Positions 53,803 through 62,198 of a stretch of DNA of 64,000 nt are shown here, one piece after another (the first letter of the stretch is position 1; each line of letters opens with the position of its first letter). The DNA comes from RUG760 sp045642205. Its GTDB lineage: Bacteria > Bacillota > Clostridia > Lachnospirales > Bianqueaceae. Both the position numbers and the translations under genes were made by a program. The notes below the pieces were generated by a model. It saw nothing but the letters and a program-made list of their open reading frames with translations. It did not search any database and was not told where the DNA came from. The DNA is taken from NCBI GenBank assembly GCA_045642205.1, contig JAZUIK010000181.1, positions 7,620-71,619 on the forward strand, read 5' to 3'.

Positions 53803-54636
53803 ATGAAAAAGGTTGGTTTTATCGATTTTGAACTGGACAACTGGCATGCAAATAACTATCCGAAGATGATCCATGATGCATCCGAAGGAGAATATGAGGT
53901 TGTTTATGCCTGGGGATATCAGGATGCTCAGGGTATGTCCAATCAAGCATGGGCAGAAAAATTCGGAGTCATTCTATGCGAAACACAGGAAGAGGTGATC
54001 GAAAAGAGTGATGTCCTGATCGTACTTTCTCCGAATAATCCGGAGATGCACGAAATGCTCTGTGCCAAACCCTTAGCCAGCGGAAAGCGTACCTATGTAG
54101 ACAAGACCTTTGCTCCGGATAAGGAAACGGCAGAGAGGATCTTCCAAAATGCAGAAGCTCACGGAACACCGTGCTTCTCCACATCGGCACTTCGCTACAG
54201 TGCGGAACTTTCCGAGATCGACCTGACTACCATCGACCGTATCTATTCCGAAGGACCCGGAACGATGGAGATGTATTCCATCCATCAGATCGAACCTATT
54301 GTGAAACTGATGGGCGTCAGGGTGAAGCGACTGATGGCACTGTCCGGACCGGAGCATCCTTCTTTCGTTATCGAATTTGTGGATGGTCGTACCGCACAGA
54401 TGGTCCAGAGGGATGATCCTTCCTGGGGCTTCCGTTTACAGATCGTGGATAAGAATAATGCAGCCAAGGTCTATGAGATCGCTTCGGACTTTTTCCATCT
54501 GTTTATTGTGGATCTGATCCGATTCTTTGAGACCGGTATCGTTCCGGTCGCTCATGAACAGACCATCGATGTCATGGCCATCCGCGCGGCTGCCGTGTCC
54601 GCCTCTGAAAAACCCTTCGAATGGGTGGAACTATAA
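53803..54636 (+). CDS. Short Gfo/Idh/MocA-like protein (third of three)
   Basis: A 277-residue protein, 65-75 residues shorter than its relatives here. The N-terminal fold resembles a Rossmann domain but lacks the usual GxGxxG (it starts GFIDFELDNWHANNYPKMI). The EKP motif is replaced by DKT (TYVDKTFAP near 108). MYSIHQIEPIVKLM may supply the His. It may bind a different cofactor or act as a non-catalytic relative. GAAGGA precedes the ATG. It is a single-gene unit. Confidence 0.7.
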   Translation: MKKVGFIDFELDNWHANNYPKMIHDASEGEYEVVYAWGYQDAQGMSNQAWAEKFGVILCETQEEVIEKSDVLIVLSPNNPEMHEMLCAKPLASGKRTYVDKTFAPDKETAERIFQNAEAHGTPCFSTSALRYSAELSEIDLTTIDRIYSEGPGTMEMYSIHQIEPIVKLMGVRVKRLMALSGPEHPSFVIEFVDGRTAQMVQRDDPSWGFRLQIVDKNNAAKVYEIASDFFHLFIVDLIRFFETGIVPVAHEQTIDVMAIRAAAVSASEKPFEWVEL

Positions 54637-54651
54637 TAGAATATAATGACC

Positions 54652-54690
54652 AAAACAAGAAAACCTGCCAAAGGCAGGTTTTCTTGTTTT
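54652..54690. terminator. Bidirectional terminator, 18-bp perfect stem
   Basis: AAAACAAGAAAACCTGCC pairs fully with its complement across loop AAA, ending with T runs on both strands, between convergent genes. Confidence 0.92.
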
Positions 54691-54739
54691 GAAGAGATAT
54701 CACATGACCTTTCGTTAACCATTGAAAAGCCATGTTGCA

Positions 54740-56050
54740 TTATTCCCAGATACGGATAAAGGGATCTTCTTTGGTATAGGGCTGCCAGGGAGCTTCTCCC
54801 TTGGCAAAACGAGACCAGGCATCCAGCATTTCCTCACTGATCTTCTGGTCATGCTCTGTCATGGGACGCCAGGAACGGTTCAGTGTACCAAACATATACC
54901 AGAGCTCGGAACTGTGGAAAGCACCGGCATCATCTCCGGGAAGTTGTCTTCCGAAGCGATACAGATAGGTGGGCTGAGAAGAGGTCTGGCAGCGAGCGTT
55001 AGCAAAATTAACGCAAGCCTGCTCCAACATGGAATGCTCTTCATCTTGGCGCTGATCCTTCGGTTTAGCACCAATATCTTCGGTGGTGGAACCAAGCATA
55101 CAGGGAACATCCGAAATGCGGTTTCCAAACAGCACATCATGGAAGGATTCCGTCAGGAAGTGACCATCCAGAACGGGACGAAGAGGCAGCATGCGGGAAT
55201 GGAAATGGACCTTTTTGGAAACAGACAGGATCTCATCGGCGGAAAGATCGCGCAATTCGGATACAGTGGATACACCGGCAGCTTCAAGAAAAGCCTTTCC
55301 GTACGCAGCGGATTCTTCGACCGGATTATCCTGAGTCAGACCGCCATCGATACCGCCTCCGGATTGCATGATAGCACCGGCAAAGGTTCCCTTTGCCAGA
55401 GGAGAGGAAACGAGCGCCTGGACACTCATGGCGCCGGCACTCTGTCCCATGATGGTAACGCGGGAAGGATCACCGCCAAAGAAGGCAATATTTTTTCTGA
55501 CCCACTGAAGAGCGAAGAGCTGATCCAGCATACCATAATTACCGGAACTATGATCAGGGTCTTCGTCCGCCAGCTCGGGAAGATACAAAAAGCCAAAGGG
55601 TCCTACGCGATAATTGATGGTGACGAGGATCACGCCGCGTTTGGCGAAAGCTTCGCCATCAAACTCTTTCTCACTTCCGCTGCCGTGGTTGAAAGCTCCG
55701 CCATGGATCCAGAAAAGGACCGGGAGAGCAGGGGATTCGCTGGCGGAAGAAGGATCAACAGGAGTCCAGATATTCAAAAAGAGGCAGTCTTCGCTGTTGT
55801 CCGTAACATCTCCCGGTTCAGAATAGAATTCTTTGAAATAGAAGCCCCCGGTCATTCTGTCCTGAGGACACTGAGATTTGAAAGAAGTACAATCCAGGAC
55901 CTCTTCGTGCACAGGTGCTTCCGTAGGTGCTTTCCATCGAAGATCACCTACAGGTGCTGCAGCATAAGGGATACCTTGGAAGACGTGGCAGTCATTCAGT
56001 TTTTGACCGAGAACGGGACCCTGAAGGGTAGAAGCGGTAATTGTCTGCAT
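54740..56050 (-). CDS. Type B carboxylesterase
   Basis: A 436-residue alpha/beta hydrolase. The oxyanion-hole segment is VLFWIHGGAF near residue 102, the nucleophile Ser is in GQSAGAM near 204, and the His is in FHSSELWYMFG near 387. The family hydrolyses esters of short acids; at about 436 residues it is shorter than typical 480-550 members. No signal peptide is seen. It lies 36 bases after the GH2 gene in the same direction, so it may remove acyl groups from an imported sugar before or after the glycosidase acts (inference). Confidence 0.9.
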   Translation of the reverse strand: MQTITASTLQGPVLGQKLNDCHVFQGIPYAAAPVGDLRWKAPTEAPVHEEVLDCTSFKSQCPQDRMTGGFYFKEFYSEPGDVTDNSEDCLFLNIWTPVDPSSASESPALPVLFWIHGGAFNHGSGSEKEFDGEAFAKRGVILVTINYRVGPFGFLYLPELADEDPDHSSGNYGMLDQLFALQWVRKNIAFFGGDPSRVTIMGQSAGAMSVQALVSSPLAKGTFAGAIMQSGGGIDGGLTQDNPVEESAAYGKAFLEAAGVSTVSELRDLSADEILSVSKKVHFHSRMLPLRPVLDGHFLTESFHDVLFGNRISDVPCMLGSTTEDIGAKPKDQRQDEEHSMLEQACVNFANARCQTSSQPTYLYRFGRQLPGDDAGAFHSSELWYMFGTLNRSWRPMTEHDQKISEEMLDAWSRFAKGEAPWQPYTKEDPFIRIWE

Positions 56051-56086
56051 GGAAAAGCCTCCTTTTATATTCTTTGGATCGGATGG

Positions 56087-57865
56087 TTACTCTGATTCGA
56101 TGGCTGCTTTACGTGAAAGGATCTCGTGGAAGATGGAAGGATCCACTTTGGGCTGGCGATCATAGGTATAGACACCGTTCTGTTCCTGCTCGATATCGGT
56201 GAGCTGAGTGTAGCACAGACCCATGATCCGGGGATTATCTAAAAGGACATCGGTCAGGCCCTTAAAGCGAGCGATGTATTCTTCCTCGGAGGCGGCAGCC
56301 TGTCCGTAACTCCAGGCATTGTGATCATTTTCTCTGGCGATGGCACTTTGTATATCGAAGCCGATGCCGCCATATTCACTGACGAAGAAAGGACCACCGG
56401 TGTATTCCTGACGAGGAGAGAGGTTGTCGTGGAGTTTTCCTTCCAAGGGGAAATGCTGATTGTAGATCGAGGGATCCTGCTGATAGTCATGCACATCGTA
56501 GATATCTGTGGCAACGTGATAGCCTCCGCTGACATCGATGACCGGACGGGTAGGGTCTGCCGCCTTGCAGGCGAGATAGACCGTTTTCAGTAAAGGATCA
56601 TACTGACGGGCATGGTGCTGGTCCCAGGTTTCATTAAAGGGACACCAGCCGATCAGGGAAGGGTGATTGAAATCGCGGTTCATCTCTTCCAGAAATTGCG
56701 GGAGGAAGGTATAGATCGCCATGGGGTCAGTGTGGTCCAGTCCCCAGTTGCCATATTCATCCCAGACAAGGTAACCAAGCTGATCTGCATGATAGAGGAA
56801 ACGTTCTTCGAAGGTCTTCTGATGGAGACGACCACCGTTAAAGCCCATTGCCATGGACAAAAGGATATCTCCTTTCAGATCCTCATCGCTGGGAGCGGTG
56901 TAGATGCCATCCGGATAGAAGCCCTGATCCAGGACCAGACGCTGAAAGACCGGCTTTTGGTTGATCAGGCAGGCTGTCTGGGTAAGAGAGACACTGCGAA
57001 GGCCGAAATAACTGGTGACGGTATCGGTGGTTCCTCCATCATCATAGGAAGTAAGACCCTCCGGCGTCAGGGTAGCGGAGCTTTCGGCAGCATAGATCAG
57101 TTTCAGGTCATATAATCCGCCTTTACCGACTTCCCAGAGATGGGACTCGGAAAGGGGCAGTGTCACATGCAGATTTCCACCCTTGGAAGGGGCGACGAGA
57201 GAACCAACGGAATCTCCCCGCCAGAAGGCTTCCACGGAAAGCATTCCGGCACCGCACAGATCGATATCCATGGAAACACTGCAGGTTTCAGGAGTAGGGA
57301 TCAGGCGGAAGGATTCGATATGGGTCTTGGGAAGAAACTCCAGCCAGACACTTTGCCAGATACCGCTGGTGCGGGTGTAATCACAGCCGTGAGAATAGAA
57401 TTCTTCGGATTGTTTGCCCCTGGGGATCATGGGATCTCGTTCGTCATCTTCCACGTACAGCGTCAGGACGTTATCTCCGGCAAAGAGGAAAGGAGTAATA
57501 TCGAAAGAAAAGGAAGTATAGCCACCAACGTGGGTTCCGGCCTTTTTGCCATTCACAAATAAAGTGCAGGTATCATCGACCGCACCAAAGTGGATACGGA
57601 CGATCTTCTCCAGGTTTGCTTCGGAAACGGAGATGTGACGCTGATACCAGAGCCCCAAAATGAAATCCTTGTGCTCGATGCCGGAAAGACGGCTCTGAGG
57701 ACAGAAGGGCACGATGATGGTATCCTTCAGGGCCGCCTTGGGATCGGATAAGCCTCTGGCCAGACCACTGCGGGAGTTATCGATCTCAAAAGACCAAGGA
57801 CCATTCAAAGTTTCCCAGGTGGGACGATAGAATTGCGGACGGGGATGTTCGGAGCGAGGGATCAT
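56087..57865 (-). CDS. Glycoside hydrolase family 2 enzyme
   Basis: A 592-residue protein. Sugar-binding beta-sandwich (about 1-175), immunoglobulin-like domain (about 176-290) and TIM barrel. The acid/base Glu is in WCPFNETW near residue 408 and the nucleophile Glu in FVSEYGGIG near 495, matching GH2. It acts in the cytoplasm because no signal peptide is present, so oligosaccharides must be imported. Beta-galactosidase, glucuronidase or mannosidase activity cannot be told apart here. AGGAGG is five bases before the ATG. Confidence 0.9.
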   Translation of the reverse strand: MIPRSEHPRPQFYRPTWETLNGPWSFEIDNSRSGLARGLSDPKAALKDTIIVPFCPQSRLSGIEHKDFILGLWYQRHISVSEANLEKIVRIHFGAVDDTCTLFVNGKKAGTHVGGYTSFSFDITPFLFAGDNVLTLYVEDDERDPMIPRGKQSEEFYSHGCDYTRTSGIWQSVWLEFLPKTHIESFRLIPTPETCSVSMDIDLCGAGMLSVEAFWRGDSVGSLVAPSKGGNLHVTLPLSESHLWEVGKGGLYDLKLIYAAESSATLTPEGLTSYDDGGTTDTVTSYFGLRSVSLTQTACLINQKPVFQRLVLDQGFYPDGIYTAPSDEDLKGDILLSMAMGFNGGRLHQKTFEERFLYHADQLGYLVWDEYGNWGLDHTDPMAIYTFLPQFLEEMNRDFNHPSLIGWCPFNETWDQHHARQYDPLLKTVYLACKAADPTRPVIDVSGGYHVATDIYDVHDYQQDPSIYNQHFPLEGKLHDNLSPRQEYTGGPFFVSEYGGIGFDIQSAIARENDHNAWSYGQAAASEEEYIARFKGLTDVLLDNPRIMGLCYTQLTDIEQEQNGVYTYDRQPKVDPSIFHEILSRKAAIESE

Positions 57866-57887
57866 GGCAGCCTCCTAAAAAAGAGTA

Positions 57888-58535
57888 TCAGAAATAACGA
57901 TAGGACCGGGACTGGTCATTGACAGGTTCCCAGGCGTCGTACGCTTTGGCGGTATCTTCCAGAAGAATAAACTGCCTGATCTGAACAACGATCAAAGCGA
58001 TCGTGCAGAGCAGGATAAGGATCAGACCGATCAGCGGGAAATACATGGAGATCAGGGTGGAAGGAATCAGCAGGAAATAGGTATACATACAGATCTTCCA
58101 CAAAAGTGCCCAGCGCTCAGACATAGTGGGATCAGCGGACATGATGGCTTCTTCGTGGCCGCGGAACTCCTGAAAACGGGAGAAACAGGCAAGAAGGGCA
58201 GAAAGGAAAACAGCCAGATCCTGCACCCAGGATGAAGAGCCTTCCAGTATGCGCAGCAGCATAACCGCCGGCGTGATCGCGATCAGGATGAACTGCATGT
58301 AGGCAGCGTATTTAAAACCGTCACTGGCAAATGCCATGCGGAGCAGTACAAGGCAGTAGATCAAAGATACAAGGACACCGAAGATCTTTCCCGGAAATTC
58401 CAGGAAGGGGATCAGAGTGATGATAGCGGAATTGGAGAGGACGGATGCGGCAATGTTGGCGACCAGCAGCCATTTCAGGATGCGGGAGCATCGGGAGAGG
58501 CGGGCAGTCTTTTGCTTATCCAAATAGGTTTTCAT
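57888..58535 (-). CDS. Unknown membrane protein
   Basis: A 215-residue protein with five to six hydrophobic helices (about 22-42, 48-68, 76-98, 105-120, 142-165, 168-192) and a charged C-terminal tail. I recognise no family. The loop near 120-135 is hydrophilic (FRGHEEAIMSADPTMSE). AGGAGG precedes the ATG. It is placed between the ArsR sensor and the GH2 gene, all leftward, so it could belong to either group. Confidence 0.75.
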   Translation of the reverse strand: MKTYLDKQKTARLSRCSRILKWLLVANIAASVLSNSAIITLIPFLEFPGKIFGVLVSLIYCLVLLRMAFASDGFKYAAYMQFILIAITPAVMLLRILEGSSSWVQDLAVFLSALLACFSRFQEFRGHEEAIMSADPTMSERWALLWKICMYTYFLLIPSTLISMYFPLIGLILILLCTIALIVVQIRQFILLEDTAKAYDAWEPVNDQSRSYRYF

Positions 58536-58578
58536 GAAAAGCCTCCGTTAAGAAGATCATTTCTTAAATATATGGGTC

Positions 58579-58950
58579 TTATTCTTTGACGTGGTCCAGA
58601 CCCTGTGCAATGATGGTGCGGACATGGTCATCCGCCAGAGAGTAGAAGACCTGTTTGCCTTCTCTTCTTCCTTTGACCAGCTGGGAATGTTTCAGGATCG
58701 CCAGCTGATGAGAAATAGCGGACTGGGTCATATTCAGTTCTTCTGCCAGATCGCATACACAGACTTCGGATTCAAAGAGAACGAAGAGGATGCGGATACG
58801 GGTGGAATCACCAAAGACCTTGAAGAGCTCAGCGAGATCATACATCTCGTCTTCGCTGGGCATCTGGTCATCGATCATTTTCAGAAGAGAAGAATGTACT
58901 TCGCAGGTATCACAGACTTCAACATGTTCATGGTTATGGATATGGGGCAT
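58579..58950 (-). CDS. ArsR/SmtB-family metal-sensing repressor
   Basis: A 123-residue winged-helix protein. Two possible metal sites are visible. N-terminal and alpha-3 cysteines: C13 and C16 in EVCDTCE plus C64 and C66 in EVCVCDL, the CadC-type soft-metal site. C-terminal alpha-5: D107-x-H109 and H120-x2-E123, the SmtB-type zinc site. His residues also cluster at 3-9 (HIHNHEH). HTH lies around 69-88 (AEELNMTQSAISHQL). Such proteins release DNA when metal binds. No metal transporter is in the neighbourhood; the closest gene is an unknown membrane protein. Metal identity is inferred. Confidence 0.92.
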   Translation of the reverse strand: MPHIHNHEHVEVCDTCEVHSSLLKMIDDQMPSEDEMYDLAELFKVFGDSTRIRILFVLFESEVCVCDLAEELNMTQSAISHQLAILKHSQLVKGRREGKQVFYSLADDHVRTIIAQGLDHVKE

Positions 58951-58983
58951 GGGGTTACCTTCTTTCGTAGGGGATAAGTGTGA

Positions 58984-59583
58984 CTATTGTTCGACCAGAT
59001 GGATCCATTTTCCTTTAGATTGGATCACACCTTCGTCGTTCATGTTCTTGATCTCTCTCATCATGGCACTGCGATTGACACAGAGATATTCTGAAAGTGC
59101 AGAAAAGGTCATGGGGATCTCAAAGAGATCGGGGGTGGGAGAAAGGGTTGCCTGATATTCAAAATACGCAAGCAGTTTATCCCGCAGGGTGCGCTGGGTA
59201 AGGATGGATACATGGGCCATCTGTACCTGAGAGTGTTTGGCGGACATCAGAAAAAGGGTCCGCATCAGCTCCTGATGGTTGGCACAGGGACGACCGCAGC
59301 CGATCAGTGCTTTCTGCACATTGATGAAGATGATATCGCAATCGGAATCTGCCACCACATGGATAAATTTATCTTCGGGAAGGGACATATAGTACTCACC
59401 GAAGCTATCGCCCGTGGAAAGAACTTCCAATATAGATTCCTGTCCCTGTGAATCGATGCAGGAAATATGTGCCTCGCCGGCCTGAAGGATTCCGCAGCGA
59501 CCGGTGTGATCGTTAAATGACAGGATCGTTTCCCCTTTCAGAATATGGGCACGGGATTCGACCTGACAGGTTGTTTCAGCCAA
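58984..59583 (-). CDS. Crp/Fnr-family transcription regulator
   Basis: A 199-residue regulator: N-terminal cNMP-binding-like barrel (about 15-110), dimer helix, C-terminal HTH (about 162-182, LSEYLCVNRSAMMREIKNM). A C-x3-C-x2-H group (C96, C100, H103: CGRPCANHQ) at the barrel-helix junction may be a redox or metal site. The start is TTG 59583, six bases after AGGAGG. The gene is divergent from the hydrogenase operon, and a palindrome overlapping its own -35 box suggests autoregulation and hydrogenase control. The ligand is unknown. Confidence 0.9.
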   Translation of the reverse strand: MAETTCQVESRAHILKGETILSFNDHTGRCGILQAGEAHISCIDSQGQESILEVLSTGDSFGEYYMSLPEDKFIHVVADSDCDIIFINVQKALIGCGRPCANHQELMRTLFLMSAKHSQVQMAHVSILTQRTLRDKLLAYFEYQATLSPTPDLFEIPMTFSALSEYLCVNRSAMMREIKNMNDEGVIQSKGKWIHLVEQ

Positions 59584-59697
59584 AAGAGACCTCCTATGGG
59601 CTTCTTAAAACAATTGCACACAATTAAATGTAATACGAAAGAAAAATGCAGATAACAGGCGTGTCATGGTGTTTTCTGCACAGGACTTCCTTTTTTA

Positions 59698-59755
59698 ATT
59701 ATACCTTTCAAATGTTGCAAATGCAACAATTCGACACGTGTATATCTGCTATACT
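59698..59755. promoter_or_regulatory. Divergent crp/hydrogenase promoters with shared 16-bp palindrome
   Basis: Leftward promoter: TTGCAT (59721-59726) and TATAAT (59698-59703), spacer 17. Rightward: a -10 TATACT at 59750-59755 without a good -35. The perfect inverted repeat TGTTGC-AAAT-GCAACA (59713-59728) covers the leftward -35 and lies centred about 41 bases before the rightward transcription start. Confidence 0.65.
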
Positions 59756-59813
59756 CTTGCGAGTTATTTTTTTAACTAACTACAAATCGACTGACCACAC
59801 ACAGGAGGTTTTT

Positions 59814-60296
59814 ATGGCAAAGTTGAGTGAAGCTGCTGTAGCTCAGATCAATGAGATCTGCGATCGCTACGCAGGCGAAACAACCCCGCTGATGATGATT
59901 CTGAGTGACATTCAGCGTGAATATGGTTATATTCCGATCGAAGTCCAGGAACTTGTTTCAGCTAAGACCGGTGTCTCTGTTGCAGAGATCTACGGTGTTG
60001 TAACATTTTATTCTTTCTTCTCTCTGGAACCCAAGGGAAAGTATGTCATTGGCTGCTGCCTCGGTACCGCTTGCTATGTTAAGGGTGCTCAGCAGATCAT
60101 TGATAAGTTCTCTGAGCTTCTGGATTGCGGCCCCGGCAAGACCACTAAGGACGGTATGTTCACCATCGACGCACTTCGCTGCATCGGTGCATGCGGTATT
60201 GCTCCCGCTGTTACCATCAATGGCACCGTATATCCCAAAGTATCTGTTGACCAGGTTCCCGGCATTATCGAATCTTACCGTAATAAGGAGGCTTGA
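59814..60296 (+). CDS. hydC: NuoE-like [2Fe-2S] subunit of trimeric [FeFe] hydrogenase (HydC/HndA-type)
   Basis: A 160-residue thioredoxin-fold protein. The [2Fe-2S] ligands are in CCLGTAC near residues 80-86 (C-x4-C) and CIGAC near 122-126 (C-x3-C). It passes electrons within the HydABC complex that couples H2 with NAD(P)H and ferredoxin. The start is ATG 59814 behind a perfect AGGAGG; a long upstream extension in frame has no site and contains the promoter. The next gene starts 2 bases after its stop. Confidence 0.95.
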   Translation: MAKLSEAAVAQINEICDRYAGETTPLMMILSDIQREYGYIPIEVQELVSAKTGVSVAEIYGVVTFYSFFSLEPKGKYVIGCCLGTACYVKGAQQIIDKFSELLDCGPGKTTKDGMFTIDALRCIGACGIAPAVTINGTVYPKVSVDQVPGIIESYRNKEA

Positions 60297-60298
60297 GC

Positions 60299-62185
60299 AT
60301 GCTGATTAATAGTAATGCACAGCTGGATACCGCTGTAAATAGCTGTACTCAGTGCTTTAAGGAAAAGCTGGAAGGTCTGAACGGAAAGAGAGCCGTACTG
60401 CTTTGCGGTGGTACCGGATGTCTTTCTTCTCATTCCGACGAGATCAAGGCAAAGTTCCAGGAACTCATTATCGAGAATGAGCTGGATGACAAGGTGACCG
60501 TTAACCAGGTAGGATGCTTCGGCTTCTGCTCTCAGGGTCCCTTTGTTAAGATCTATCCCGAAGATACTCTGTATCGTCTTGTACAGGTTGATGATGTTGC
60601 TGAGATCGTAGAGAAGGACCTTATCGGCGGCGAAGTCGTTGAGCGTCTTCTGTACGTTGACCCCGCTACCGGCGAGAAGGTCCAGAAGCAGGAAGACATC
60701 AACTTCTACAAGAAGCAGAAGAGAATCGCTCTTCATGGATGTGGTGTCATCAATCCCGAAGACATCAACGAGGCTCTTGGCTATGGTGCATTCCAGGGTC
60801 TGAAGAGAGCTCTGTCCATGGATCCCAAGGATGTTATCGATGAAGTTCTGACCGCAGGTCTTCGTGGCCGTGGCGGTGCAGGTTTCCCCACCGGACGTAA
60901 GTGGTCCTTCGCATATGCAAATGCAGCTGACCAGAAGTACGTCGTATGTAACGGTGACGAGGGTGACCCGGGTGCATTCATGGATCGTTCCATCCTTGAA
61001 GGAAACCCCTTCGCAGTTATTGAAGGTATGATGATCGCAGGATACGCTATCGGCGCATCCGAAGGTTATTTCTATGTTCGTGCTGAGTACCCCATCGCTG
61101 TTCATCGTCTGCAGCTTGCCATCAAGCAGATGAACGAGATCGGTGTTCTTGGTAAGAACGTTCTTGGAACTGACTTCTCCTTCCAGGCACACATTCGTCT
61201 GGGTGCCGGCGCATTCGTTTGCGGTGAGGAGACTGCACTTCTGAATTCTATCGAAGGGCAGCGTGGTATGCCTCGTCCTCGTCCTCCGTTCCCTGCTGTT
61301 AAGGGTCTGTGGCAGAAGCCTACCGTTGTTAACAACGTTGAGACTCTGGCATGTGTTCCTTACATCCTGCGTGAGGGTGCTACCGCATTCAATTCCGTTG
61401 GTACCGAGCGCTCCAAGGGAACCAAGGTATTCGCACTTGGTGGTAAGGTCAACAACGTTGGTCTGGTCGAAGTTGCCATGGGAACCACTCTGCGTGAGCT
61501 GGTCTATGATATCGGTGGCGGTATCCCCGGAAACAAGGACTTCAAGGCTATCCAGACCGGTGGTCCTTCCGGTGGCTGTCTGACCAAGGAATTCCTTGAT
61601 GGGCCCATCGACTTCGATAACCTGGTAGCAAAGGGATCCATGATGGGTTCCGGCGGTGCTATCGTTATGGACGAAGATAACTGTATGGTTAACATTGCAA
61701 AGTTCTACATGGAGTTCATCTGTGATGAGTCCTGCGGTAAGTGTTCTCCCTGCCGTATCGGAACCAAGCGTATGCTTGAGATCCTGACCAAGATCACTGA
61801 TGGTAAGGGAACTCTGCAGGATCTGGCCGAGCTGGAGCAGCTGGGTGAGGCTGTCAAGAACAACTCCCTGTGTGCACTGGGTCAGACTTCCGCTAACCCC
61901 ATTGTATCCACCATCGCTCATTTCAGAGATGAGTACATCGATCATATCGTTAACAAGAAGTGTACCGCAGGTGTTTGTAAGCATCTGATGAAGTACAGCA
62001 TCATCAAGGACAACTGCTTCGGCTGTGGTCTGTGTGCACGTCAGTGTCCTGTTAACGCAATCACCGTTACCGATTACACTGCACCCGGAAAGAAGAGACC
62101 TGCTATGGCTATCGATTCCGATAAGTGTATCAAGTGCGGTATGTGTATTGCATCCTGTAAGTTCAAGGCTATCGTAAAAGCATAA
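60299..62185 (+). CDS. hydB: NuoF-like flavoprotein subunit of trimeric [FeFe] hydrogenase (HydB/HndC-type)
   Basis: A 628-residue protein. An N-terminal thioredoxin-like [2Fe-2S] region (about 1-110: LCGGTGCLSS and QVGCFGFCSQGP), then the NAD/FMN domain with GRGGAGFPTGRKW near 189 and NGDEGDPGAF near 219. The [4Fe-4S] site is SCGKCSPCRIGT near 478, and two [4Fe-4S] ferredoxin motifs are at the C-terminus (CFGCGLCARQCP near 571, CIKCGMCIASCK near 609). This is the flavin site of electron bifurcation in HydABC-type enzymes. The start is ATG 60299, seven bases after AAGGAGG. Confidence 0.95.
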   Translation: MLINSNAQLDTAVNSCTQCFKEKLEGLNGKRAVLLCGGTGCLSSHSDEIKAKFQELIIENELDDKVTVNQVGCFGFCSQGPFVKIYPEDTLYRLVQVDDVAEIVEKDLIGGEVVERLLYVDPATGEKVQKQEDINFYKKQKRIALHGCGVINPEDINEALGYGAFQGLKRALSMDPKDVIDEVLTAGLRGRGGAGFPTGRKWSFAYANAADQKYVVCNGDEGDPGAFMDRSILEGNPFAVIEGMMIAGYAIGASEGYFYVRAEYPIAVHRLQLAIKQMNEIGVLGKNVLGTDFSFQAHIRLGAGAFVCGEETALLNSIEGQRGMPRPRPPFPAVKGLWQKPTVVNNVETLACVPYILREGATAFNSVGTERSKGTKVFALGGKVNNVGLVEVAMGTTLRELVYDIGGGIPGNKDFKAIQTGGPSGGCLTKEFLDGPIDFDNLVAKGSMMGSGGAIVMDEDNCMVNIAKFYMEFICDESCGKCSPCRIGTKRMLEILTKITDGKGTLQDLAELEQLGEAVKNNSLCALGQTSANPIVSTIAHFRDEYIDHIVNKKCTAGVCKHLMKYSIIKDNCFGCGLCARQCPVNAITVTDYTAPGKKRPAMAIDSDKCIKCGMCIASCKFKAIVKA

Positions 62186-62198
62186 TCGGAGGATAGAA

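Noticed and set aside
60275..61984. 569-codon open frame antisense to hydB
   Set aside because: No ribosome site, low-complexity Ser/Thr/Leu composition, and it mirrors the strong codon bias of the real gene. The same holds for the 588-codon antisense frame over hydA (62169-63935).
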